This document shows, piece by piece, positions 17,457 through 25,220 of a stretch of DNA of 64,000 bases. This stretch comes from Micromonospora sp. CP22 (GTDB taxonomy: Bacteria > Actinomycetota > Actinomycetes > Mycobacteriales > Micromonosporaceae): the NCBI RefSeq assembly GCF_009712475.1, contig NZ_VCJO01000006.1:233568-297567 (forward strand), written 5' to 3'. The translations under genes and the position numbers were made by a program. Position 1 is the stretch's first letter, and each line of letters starts with the position of its first letter. The notes beneath the pieces were generated by a model, which saw only the letters and a list, made by a program, of their open reading frames with translations, was not told the origin of the DNA and ran no database searches.

Positions 17457-20033
17457 ATGCGAGTTTCTCTCAGTTGGCTGCGGGAGTACGTCGACCTTCC
17501 CGACCTGACCGTTGACGAGCTGGAGCGGGCCCTGGTGGATCTCGGCATCGAAGTCGAGTCCATCGTGGACCTGTCCGGCACGGTGACCGGGCAACTGGTG
17601 GTCGGCGAGGTCCTGGAGATCGAGGAGCTGACCGGCTTCAAGAAGCCGATCCGGTTCTGCCGGGTGAACGTGGGCACCGCCAACGGCACCGGCGAGCCGC
17701 AGGAGATCGTCTGTGGCGCCCGCAACTTCGCCCCCGGGGACCGGGTCGTGGTGATCCTGCCCGGTGGGGTGCTGCCCGGTGGCTTCGCCATCGGAGCCCG
17801 CAAGACGTACGGGCGCAACTCCAACGGCATGATCTGCTCGGCCAAGGAACTGGGGCTGGGCGACGACCACTCCGGCATCCTGGTGCTGCCCGAGGACGTC
17901 GCGGCCGAACCCGGCGACGACGCCCGTCCGGTGGTCGGCCTCTGCGACATCGTCGTCGAGGTCGAGATCACCCCGGACCGGGGCTACCAGATGTCGCTGC
18001 GTGGGCTCGCCCGTGAACTGGCGCACGCCTTCGGTGTCGACTACACCGACCGGGGTCGAGTACCCGCCACCCCCGCCACCCCCGAGCCGGCGTACCCGGT
18101 GGAGGTGCGCGATCCGGTCGGCTGCGACCGGTTCGCGGCCCGGATGGTGCGCGGCGTCGACCCGTCGGCGCAGACCCCGGAGTGGATGCGGCAACGGCTC
18201 ACCATCGCCGGCATCCGCAACATCTCGCTGCCGGTCGACATCACCAACTACGTGATGCTCGAACTCGGCCAGCCGATGCACGCCTTCGACGCCGACCGGA
18301 TCGAAGGCCCGCTGGTGGTGCGCCGGGCGGTGCCGGGGGAGAAGCTGACCACGCTCGACGGGGTGACCCGGGCGCTCGCCCAGGAGGACATGGTCATCTG
18401 CGACGCCGGGCTGCCGAACCCGGTCGCCGGTGAGGGCTCCGGCATGCCGATCTCGCTCGCCGCCGTGATGGGCGGGGAGACCAGTGAGGTCCTGCCGGGC
18501 ACCGTCAACGTGCTGTTCGAGGCCGCGCACTGGGATCCGGCGATGGTCGGCCGCACCGCACGTCGGCACAAGCTGTTCAGCGAGGCGGCGAAGCGCTGGG
18601 AGCGGGGAGTGGATCCGGCGCTGCCGTTGGTCGCGTTGGACCGGGCCGTCGAACTGCTCACCTCGTACGCCGGCGGCACCGCCAGTGACGAGGTGCTGGA
18701 CATCGACCACGTCCGGCCGCCCGCCCCGATCACCCTGCCGGTCGACCTGCCCGGTCGGCGGGTCGGGGTGGACTACCCGCCGGAGCGGGTGGTCGCCCTG
18801 CTGGAGCAGGTCGGCTGCACCGTGGTCCGTGGTCCCGACCGGCTGGCCGAGGACCCGGGCGAGACGGCGGTGGCCGCCGGGGACCACGACACGCTCAGCG
18901 TCACCCCGCCGACCTGGCGACCCGACCTGACCGACCCGGCGGACCTGATCGAGGAGGTGGTCCGCCTCGACGGGTACGACAAGGTGCCGTCGGTGCTGCC
19001 GACCGCGCCGCCCGGCCGGGGGCTGACCTGGCAGCAGCGGCGCAACCGGGCGGTGTCCCGCGCCCTGGCCGAGCGGGGCCACGTGGAGGTCCTGGCGCAC
19101 CCGTTCGTCGCCACCGGCCTGGCCGACCAACTCGGCCTGCCCGCCGACGACCCGCGCCGCCGGGCGGTGCGGGTGGCCAACCCGCTGTCCGAGGAGGAGC
19201 CGCTGCTGCGCACCACGCTGCTCGGCCCGCTGCTCGGCATCGTCCGGCGCAACCTCGGCCGTGGCCTACGGGACCTGTCCCTCTACGAGATCGGCACGGT
19301 CTTCCACCCCCGGCCGGACGCCGGAAGCCCGCCCGCGATGGGCGTGGACCGCCGTCCCACCGACGCGGAGTTCGCCGCCGCCGACGCCGTGGTGCCGCAC
19401 CAACCCCGGCACGTCGCCGTCGTGCTGACCGGCGACATCGAGCCGGCCGGCTGGTGGGGTGACGGCCGGGCGGCGGGCTGGGCGGACGCCATCGAGGCGG
19501 GCCGGACGGTACTCGCCGCCGCCGGCATCCCCGACCGGTGGATCGAGGTACGGGCCGCCGAGTACGCCCCCTGGCATCCGGGTCGCTGCGCGGAGCTCCT
19601 GGTCAACGGGACGGTCGTCGGTCACGCCGGTGAGCTGCACCCACAGGTCGTGGCGACGCTGGAGCTGCCGAGGCGGACCTGCGCCATGGAGCTGGACCTG
19701 GACGCCGTGCCGTCGCCCCCGCCGGCCAGCGCGCCGATGGTGTCGCCCTTCCCACCGGCGCTGATCGACGTGGCGCTGGTGGTGGACGATTCGGTGCCGG
19801 CGGAGCAGGTGCGCCAGGCGCTCGTCGAGGGCGCCGGTGAGCTGCTGGAGTCGATCCGGCTGTTCGACCTGTACGCCTCGGAGCAGCTCGGCGCCGGTCG
19901 CAAGTCGCTGGCGTACAAGCTCACCTTCCGTGCCCCGGACCGGACGTTGACGGTCGAGGAGGCGGTGGCCGCCCGCGACGCGGCGGTGGCCCGCGCCGCC
20001 GACCGCTTCGGCGCCACCCTCCGCGGCGCCTGA
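17457..20033 (+). CDS. pheT: phenylalanyl-tRNA synthetase, beta subunit
   Basis: The 858-residue partner of PheS. Domains in order: N-terminal MRVSLSWLREYVDLP, a tRNA-binding (OB, B2) domain around 45-160 with FCRVNVGTANG and IVCGARNFAPGD, the B3/B4 editing domain (ISLPVDITNYVMLELGQPMHAFD), B5 (VDYPPERVVALLEQVGC, TPPTWRPDLTDPADLIEEV), an inactive class II core (IVRRNLGRGLRDLSLYEIGTVF) and a C-terminal anticodon-binding FDX-ACB domain (PFPPALIDVALVVDDSVPAE to the end). All domains appear intact. Confidence 0.97.
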   Translation: MRVSLSWLREYVDLPDLTVDELERALVDLGIEVESIVDLSGTVTGQLVVGEVLEIEELTGFKKPIRFCRVNVGTANGTGEPQEIVCGARNFAPGDRVVVILPGGVLPGGFAIGARKTYGRNSNGMICSAKELGLGDDHSGILVLPEDVAAEPGDDARPVVGLCDIVVEVEITPDRGYQMSLRGLARELAHAFGVDYTDRGRVPATPATPEPAYPVEVRDPVGCDRFAARMVRGVDPSAQTPEWMRQRLTIAGIRNISLPVDITNYVMLELGQPMHAFDADRIEGPLVVRRAVPGEKLTTLDGVTRALAQEDMVICDAGLPNPVAGEGSGMPISLAAVMGGETSEVLPGTVNVLFEAAHWDPAMVGRTARRHKLFSEAAKRWERGVDPALPLVALDRAVELLTSYAGGTASDEVLDIDHVRPPAPITLPVDLPGRRVGVDYPPERVVALLEQVGCTVVRGPDRLAEDPGETAVAAGDHDTLSVTPPTWRPDLTDPADLIEEVVRLDGYDKVPSVLPTAPPGRGLTWQQRRNRAVSRALAERGHVEVLAHPFVATGLADQLGLPADDPRRRAVRVANPLSEEEPLLRTTLLGPLLGIVRRNLGRGLRDLSLYEIGTVFHPRPDAGSPPAMGVDRRPTDAEFAAADAVVPHQPRHVAVVLTGDIEPAGWWGDGRAAGWADAIEAGRTVLAAAGIPDRWIEVRAAEYAPWHPGRCAELLVNGTVVGHAGELHPQVVATLELPRRTCAMELDLDAVPSPPPASAPMVSPFPPALIDVALVVDDSVPAEQVRQALVEGAGELLESIRLFDLYASEQLGAGRKSLAYKLTFRAPDRTLTVEEAVAARDAAVARAADRFGATLRGA

Positions 20034-20035
20034 CA

Positions 20036-20130
20036 TGTAAGGAAGGGCACCTTCTTAACGCCTGCTGTATAGGAAGGGCCCCTTTTTATCGCCTGCCACC
20101 CCCCAGGCGATAAAAAGGGGCCCTTCCTTC
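20036..20130 (+). repeat. interspersed palindromic repeat, possible terminator after pheT
   Basis: Two perfect 24-base arms, 20072-20095 and 20104-20127 (beginning GGAAGGGCCCCTTTTTATCG), enclose an 8-base loop. An imperfect relative of the left arm lies just before it at about 20039-20063 (GGAAGGGCACCTTCTTAACG), so the locus holds one and a half units. A run of T or A in each arm makes it a plausible bidirectional terminator. From memory such AAGGAAGGGC elements are abundant in Micromonosporaceae genomes; copy number cannot be checked here. Confidence 0.8.
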
Positions 20131-20325
20131 ATGCCGTACGGGGGTGGGCGGCAAACGGGCGGTGTGCTGACGGTGGCGGTGTCGATGCGGTAGGTGGTGG
20201 GTCGACCGAAAGGTCAAGACCGATGGCTGTTTGGTTACCCGCGAGTTACCTCCGAGCGGTTAGCCTGCTTGGATTCCGAGTGCCGCCACCGTCACCACCC
20301 CGCCACCCCCACGGGAGTCCCCCTC

Positions 20326-21528
20326 ATGTCCGATGATCCACCCGCCTCGGTCGACGTCTGCATAGTCGGTGGTTGTGGCCGGGTGGGCCTGCCACTGGGC
20401 ATCGCCTTCGCCACCCGAGGGCTGTCCGTCGTGCTGTACGACATCAACGCCGAGGCCGTCGCCGGTGTCAACGCGGCCACCCTGCCCTTCGCCGAGCCCG
20501 GCGCGGCCGCTCCACTGGCCGAGGCGGTGGCCGCCGGACGGCTGCGGGCCACCACCGACCCGGCTGCCGTCGGCGTCTCCGAGCACCTGGTCGTCGTGGT
20601 CGGCACACCGGTCGACGAGCACCTCAACCCGGATCTCGGTGCCGTGCCCCGCGCCCTGGAACGCTGCGCCGAGCACCTGCGCGACGGCCAGCTGATCGTG
20701 CTGCGCAGCACCGTCTACCCGGGCGTGACCGCGTTGACCGAGAAGCTGCTGGCCGGCAAGGGACTGCGCGCGGACGTCGCGTTCTGCCCGGAGCGGATCG
20801 CCGAGGGCCGGGCGATGACCGAGTTGTTCACCCTGCCGCAGATCGTCGCCGCGCGGACCCTGGAGGCGCTGACCCGGGCGGAGAAGCTGTTCCGGCACCT
20901 GACCGACCAGATCGTCCCGCTCGAGCCCGAGGAGGCCGAGCTGGCGAAGCTGTTCACCAACACCTGGCGGTACATCAAGTTCGCCACCGCCAACCAGTTC
21001 TGGATGATGGCCAACGACTTCGGGCTGGACTTCGCCCGGATCCGGCACGCGGTGGCGTACGACTATCCGCGTGCGGCGGACCTGCCGATGCCGGGGTTCG
21101 CGGCCGGGCCGTGTCTGTTCAAGGACACCATGCAGCTGGCCGCGTTCAACCGGAACAACTTCGTCCTCGGCCACTCGGCGATGCTGATCAACGAAGGGTT
21201 GCCGCTGTACCTGGTGTCCCGTCTGGAGGACCGGTTCGACCTGGCCACCTCGACGGTGGGGATTCTCGGCATGGCCTTCAAGGGCGGCAGCGACGACCCC
21301 CGGGAGAGCCTGGCGTACAAGCTGCGCAAGATCCTGGCGTTGAAGACGCGCGAGACGCTGTGCACCGACCCGTACGTGCCCGACGAGCGCCTCGTCGACC
21401 TCGACGAGGTGCTGCGCCGGGCCGACCTGCTGGTCATCGCCGCGCCCCACGAGCAGTACGCCCACCTCGACACCGAGAAACCGGTGGTCGACATGTGGGG
21501 GCTGACCGGGCAGGGGGTGCGGGTGTGA
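20326..21528 (+). CDS. nucleotide-sugar dehydrogenase (UDP-glucose/GDP-mannose dehydrogenase family)
   Basis: NAD-dependent oxidation of an NDP-hexose at C6 to the uronate, for a surface glycan. The 400-residue sequence has an N-terminal Rossmann fold (VCIVGGCGRVGLPLGIAFATRG), the VVGTPVD segment, STVYPGVTALTEKLL, AFCPERIAEGRAM, the central ELAKLFTNTWRYIKFATANQF and the catalytic cysteine region GFAAGPCLFKDTMQL, then a C-terminal domain with GMAFKGGSDDPRESLAYKL. The pattern is closest to the WecC-like group. The ATG at 20326 is chosen because the Rossmann motif begins 13 residues later. Confidence 0.92.
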   Translation: MSDDPPASVDVCIVGGCGRVGLPLGIAFATRGLSVVLYDINAEAVAGVNAATLPFAEPGAAAPLAEAVAAGRLRATTDPAAVGVSEHLVVVVGTPVDEHLNPDLGAVPRALERCAEHLRDGQLIVLRSTVYPGVTALTEKLLAGKGLRADVAFCPERIAEGRAMTELFTLPQIVAARTLEALTRAEKLFRHLTDQIVPLEPEEAELAKLFTNTWRYIKFATANQFWMMANDFGLDFARIRHAVAYDYPRAADLPMPGFAAGPCLFKDTMQLAAFNRNNFVLGHSAMLINEGLPLYLVSRLEDRFDLATSTVGILGMAFKGGSDDPRESLAYKLRKILALKTRETLCTDPYVPDERLVDLDEVLRRADLLVIAAPHEQYAHLDTEKPVVDMWGLTGQGVRV

Positions 21529-22304
21529 ACCCCCGGGTCTCGGTGATCGTGCCGGTCTACAACGAGGGCGAGGCGATCGTCCGCTGCCTGGAGCGGATGC
21601 TGCGCGAGATGCTGCTGCCCGCCGAGGTGCTCATCGTGCACGACATGCCGGAGGACACCACCGTCCCGTACGTCGAGCGGATCGCGCGTACCGACCCGAG
21701 GGTCCGGGCGGTGCTCAACACCTACGGTCGGGGCCCGGCGAACGCGATCCGGTTCGGCATCGACGCGGCGCGGGCACCGGTCGCGGTGGTGACCATGGCC
21801 GACGGATGCGACGATCCCCGCCAGATCGACGAGCTGGCCCGGTTGGTGGACCGGGGCGTGGTGGTCGCCGCGGCCTCCCGCTACATGCCGGGTGGCCAGC
21901 AGGTCGGTGGGCCGAGGCTGAAGCGGATGCTGTCCCGCTGGGCGGGCCGCAGCCTGTACACCTTCGCCCGGGTGGGCACCCGCGACGCCACCAACAGCTT
22001 CAAGGCGTACGACACGGACTTCGTCCGGCAGGTCGGCATCGAGTCACGGACCGGCTTCGAGATCGGGCTGGAACTGACCGCGAAGGCCACCCGGCTGCGC
22101 CTGCCGGTGGCCGAGATCCCCACCATCTGGCTGGATCGGCCGCTCGGCGAGTCCCACTTCGACCTGGGGCGCTTCCTCCCCGGCTACCTGCGCTGGTACC
22201 TGTTCGCCTACGGTCGACGACTGAGCCGGGAGAAGTTGACCGCCCGGGTGCGGAAGCCGGCGGTGCCGGCACCGCGCGGCACCGAGTTCGAGAAGACGGC
22301 ATAG
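21525..22304 (+). CDS. glycosyltransferase family 2
   Basis: Inverting GT-A glycosyltransferase of 259 residues. The fold signature is visible: VSVIVPVYNEGEAIVRCLERML, then VLIVHDMPEDTT, and VAVVTMADGCDDPRQIDELARL, where the Asp cluster stands for the metal-binding DxD. The sequence around SFKAYDTDFVRQVGIESRTGFEIGLELTAKA and PTIWLDRPLGESHFDL resembles dolichol-phosphate mannosyltransferase-like enzymes. The GTG overlaps the end of the dehydrogenase gene by 4 bp and the next gene follows at 9 bp, so it belongs to the same operon. Confidence 0.92.
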   Translation: MNPRVSVIVPVYNEGEAIVRCLERMLREMLLPAEVLIVHDMPEDTTVPYVERIARTDPRVRAVLNTYGRGPANAIRFGIDAARAPVAVVTMADGCDDPRQIDELARLVDRGVVVAAASRYMPGGQQVGGPRLKRMLSRWAGRSLYTFARVGTRDATNSFKAYDTDFVRQVGIESRTGFEIGLELTAKATRLRLPVAEIPTIWLDRPLGESHFDLGRFLPGYLRWYLFAYGRRLSREKLTARVRKPAVPAPRGTEFEKTA

Positions 22305-22312
22305 GAGCGTAC

Positions 22313-23338
22313 GTGGCGAAGGTCCTGGTAACTGGTTCGGCCGGCTTCATCGGCGGCTACCTCGTCGCGGAGCTGCTGGAGCGCGGCCACGAGGTGGTGG
22401 GCGTCGACGACTTCTCGAAGTACGGCCCGGTCTCGCAGAGCCACGAGGGGCACCCCCGGTTCCGGTTCGTCGAGGGGGACGCCCGAGACACCGACCTGCT
22501 GACCGACCTGCTCGACGGCTGCGACCACCTGGTCGCCGGTGCGGCGATGATCGGAGGGATCTCCTACTTCCACGCGTACGCCTACGACCTGCTCGCCACC
22601 AACGAGCGGATCATGGCGGCGACCTGCGACGCGGCGATCCGGGCGCATCGCGACGGTGGCCTGTCCAAGGTCACCTATCTCTCCTCGTCGATGGTGTTCG
22701 AGTCCACCGAGCACTGGCCCAGCAGGGAGGGCGACGAGCGGCGCATTCCGCCTCCGCTGTCCTCGTACGGTTTCCAGAAGCTGGCCGTGGAGTACTACGC
22801 CCGGGCCGCCTGGGACCAGTACCGGCTGCCGTACACCATCGTGCGGCCGTTCAACTGTGTCGGCGTGGGGGAGGGGCGGGCGCTGGGGCAGGCCGAGGTG
22901 CTCTCCGGCAACGTGAAGCTGGCCATGTCGCACGTGGTGCCCGACCTGGTGCAGAAGATCGTCAAGGGGCAGGATCCGCTGCACATCCTCGGCGAGGGTG
23001 ACCAGGTGCGGCACTACACCTACGGCGGTGACCTGGCTCGCGGCATCGCGCTCGCCATCGAACACCCGGCGGCCCGCAACGAGGACTTCAATCTCTCCAC
23101 CGCCGAGTCGACCACGGTGCTGGAGCTGGCCGAGCTGATCTGGCGCAAGATCAAGGGACCGGACGTGCCGTTCCGGTACGTCAGCGACGAACCCTTCCAG
23201 TACGACGTACGCAAGCGGGTGCCGGACACCACCAAGGCCGCCGAGGTGCTCGGCTTCACCGCCACCACGTCGCTGGACGAGATGCTCGACGAGGTCATCC
23301 CCTGGGTGACCCGGGCCGTCGCCGAGGGTCGCCTCTGA
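22313..23338 (+). CDS. NAD-dependent epimerase/dehydratase
   Basis: Extended short-chain dehydrogenase of 341 residues acting on a nucleotide sugar. It has the glycine-rich NAD site VTGSAGFIGGYLVAELL, the SSSMVF strand that carries the catalytic Ser region, and the catalytic Y-x3-K as YGFQK. The VRPFNCVG and DQVRHYTYGGDLARGI segments are typical of the GalE/RmlB-like superfamily. GGAG lies upstream of the GTG at 22313. It completes a three-gene surface-glycan operon with the dehydrogenase and glycosyltransferase. Confidence 0.92.
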   Translation: MAKVLVTGSAGFIGGYLVAELLERGHEVVGVDDFSKYGPVSQSHEGHPRFRFVEGDARDTDLLTDLLDGCDHLVAGAAMIGGISYFHAYAYDLLATNERIMAATCDAAIRAHRDGGLSKVTYLSSSMVFESTEHWPSREGDERRIPPPLSSYGFQKLAVEYYARAAWDQYRLPYTIVRPFNCVGVGEGRALGQAEVLSGNVKLAMSHVVPDLVQKIVKGQDPLHILGEGDQVRHYTYGGDLARGIALAIEHPAARNEDFNLSTAESTTVLELAELIWRKIKGPDVPFRYVSDEPFQYDVRKRVPDTTKAAEVLGFTATTSLDEMLDEVIPWVTRAVAEGRL

Positions 23339-23375
23339 CCCGCGCCGGTCGGGGCCGCGTGCCCGCCGTCGGACG

Positions 23376-24260
23376 CTACCTCTCGTCGGCGTCGAGTTGC
23401 CCCAGCGCCCGCAGTCGCGGCAGGTCGAGGACGGTCATCCGACGGTAGTCGGTGTCGACGAGGCCCTCAGCCCGCAGGTCACGCAGGCTCTTCTGGACGG
23501 AGGTCTCGGAGGCGCCGCAGATGGTGGCGAGTTCCGGCTGGGTGAGCCGTACGTCGATGACGACACCGCCGGGCGCCTGCCGACCGTGGGTGCGGGACAG
23601 TTCCGCCACCACCCGCGCCACTCTGATCTTGACGGGGTACGAGGTGAAGTCGATCCGTCGCCGGTTCGACCAGCGCAGCCGGTCCGAGACCATGGCCGCG
23701 AGTTCGAGCGCCGCGTCCGGGTGGCTGCGGAGAAAGGCCCGGAACCGCTCTCGCGGGATGACGCTGTAGCGGGCCGGCCCGCACGCGGTGACCGTGGCGG
23801 AGCGTGGCTCGTCGTTCAACGCCGACATCTCGCCGATGAGATCGCCGCCGACCCGAAGCGACAACAACGCGGTACGGCCGTCCGGGAGTGCCGCGGTGAC
23901 CTTGGTCAGCCCGTCCTCGATCAGCACCAGGTGGGACTCCCGCCGTCCCTCGTGGATCAGGATCTGCCCGGCCGGCACCCGACGGCGGACACCGAGTTCC
24001 AGCAGCGCCGACCGCACGGGCGGGCCGAGCCGCTGGAGGAAGGTGCCGTGCGGCCACTGCGTGCTCGGCTGCTGGTCTCGCCGCATCAACGCTCCCACCC
24101 TTATCGACCAACGACAGAGATCGAAGCGTAGCGGGCCGCGTACGGTGCGCGACGCCCGCCGGAGCAGTGCCACCGTGACCAGGTAGCCGGCGACCAGGCC
24201 GAGGGTCAGCCAGGTTTGCAGATCCAGCGCGAGGAGCAGCTCGATCGGCACGGTCCACAT
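23376..24260 (-). CDS. Crp/Fnr-family regulator, possibly with an N-terminal membrane anchor
   Basis: The core (about residues 70-285) is a Crp/Fnr protein: a cyclic-nucleotide-binding beta-roll (VPAGQILIHEGRRESHLVLIEDG, GDLIGEMSALNDEPRSATV), a dimer helix and a C-terminal winged HTH (LTQPELATICGASETSVQKSLRDLRAEGLV). With the ATG at 24260 the protein has 294 residues and a hydrophobic segment at about 8-34, followed by RRASRTVR, which looks like a membrane anchor. Codons in that stretch are strongly G/C at position three, as in real coding sequence. An ATG at 24086 has a better ribosome-binding site (GGGTGGGAG) and would give a normal 236-residue soluble protein. It is divergent from the cyclase-like operon. 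Confidence 0.88.
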   Translation of the reverse strand: MWTVPIELLLALDLQTWLTLGLVAGYLVTVALLRRASRTVRGPLRFDLCRWSIRVGALMRRDQQPSTQWPHGTFLQRLGPPVRSALLELGVRRRVPAGQILIHEGRRESHLVLIEDGLTKVTAALPDGRTALLSLRVGGDLIGEMSALNDEPRSATVTACGPARYSVIPRERFRAFLRSHPDAALELAAMVSDRLRWSNRRRIDFTSYPVKIRVARVVAELSRTHGRQAPGGVVIDVRLTQPELATICGASETSVQKSLRDLRAEGLVDTDYRRMTVLDLPRLRALGQLDADER

Positions 24261-24431
24261 GCCTTCCAGTTCACCCGCGTCGCGCCGACGAGATCACCGA
24301 CCAGGACGGGATGACGGTTGGCCGACAGCCCGTCGCGATGCCGTCTTTCTACGGGATCTTCGCCGCCGGTCGCGTCTTGGATGTCACCTGGTGCCCGGCT
24401 CCGACGGGCCGTGGTGAGGAGGGTCGACCGT

Positions 24432-25220
24432 ATGCGACATCCGGAGCGGCGCCTGCTGGTCTGCGTGGACATGGAGCGCTACAGCCGGCGTACCAATCAT
24501 CAACAGTACGAGGCGCAGCACGACTTCCACCGGCTGCTGCGGGAGGCGGCCGACGCGGTGGGCATGGACCGGGTCGGTTGGACGACGCAGCAGTCCGGTG
24601 ACGGCGAGTTGGCGATCCTGCCCCGCGACGTTTCCGAGGCCCGGGTCATCGGCCGGTTCGTGCCGGAGTTGGACCGGCTGCTGCGGCGGTACAACGTCAG
24701 CCGCCTGCCGGCGGCCCGCATCCGGCTCCGGGTCGCGGTGCACCAGGGCATGGTCCATCTCGACGGGGCCAACGGCTTCCCCGGGCAGGCGGTCGTCGCG
24801 GTCAGCAGGTTGTGCGACGCGCAACCGGTACGTCGAGCCCTGGCGGCCTTCCCGGACGCCGGTGTCGCGCTGGTGGTCTCCGCCGACATCTACCGCGATG
24901 TGGTCACCGAGTATCCCGAGGAACTCCGTCCGGATCGGTTCCGGCGCGTCGACGTCGTGCACCCGGCCAAGGAGTTCCGCGAGCCGGCGTGGCTCTGTGT
25001 CGTCGACGAGGACCTCACGTCGTGGGTGGACCTGCCGACGACCCCAGGCGAGGAGCCGACGCGTCCATGCCCCGCGTCCGGCGAACCGCCGGAGGGTCCG
25101 GCGGGTGGGATCCGCACCGGTGACATCGTCGTCGAGGGTCAGAACGCCGTCGGACCGGGTGCGATGGCGATCGGTTCGATCGGCCGTGACGCGACGTTCG
25201 GTGGGGGCACGGACCGGTGA
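24432..25220 (+). CDS. class III nucleotidyl-cyclase-like protein with C-terminal GQNA-GAMAIG motif
   Basis: Residues 6-190 resemble a minimal class III cyclase catalytic domain: LLVCVDMERYS supplies the first metal Asp (Asp13), QQSGDGELAIL the second (Asp57), and GFPGQAVVAVSRLCDAQPVRRAL corresponds to the GxxVNxAARL region, but with Val for the usual Asn. Activity is therefore uncertain. After a Pro/Glu-rich linker (about 202-225) the C-terminus carries TGDIVVEGQNAVGPGAMAIG at 229-248, repeated almost exactly in the next protein. GAGGAGG precedes the ATG; the stop overlaps the next GTG by 4 bp. This may be an effector or messenger synthase of a signalling system. Confidence 0.85.
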   Translation: MRHPERRLLVCVDMERYSRRTNHQQYEAQHDFHRLLREAADAVGMDRVGWTTQQSGDGELAILPRDVSEARVIGRFVPELDRLLRRYNVSRLPAARIRLRVAVHQGMVHLDGANGFPGQAVVAVSRLCDAQPVRRALAAFPDAGVALVVSADIYRDVVTEYPEELRPDRFRRVDVVHPAKEFREPAWLCVVDEDLTSWVDLPTTPGEEPTRPCPASGEPPEGPAGGIRTGDIVVEGQNAVGPGAMAIGSIGRDATFGGGTDR

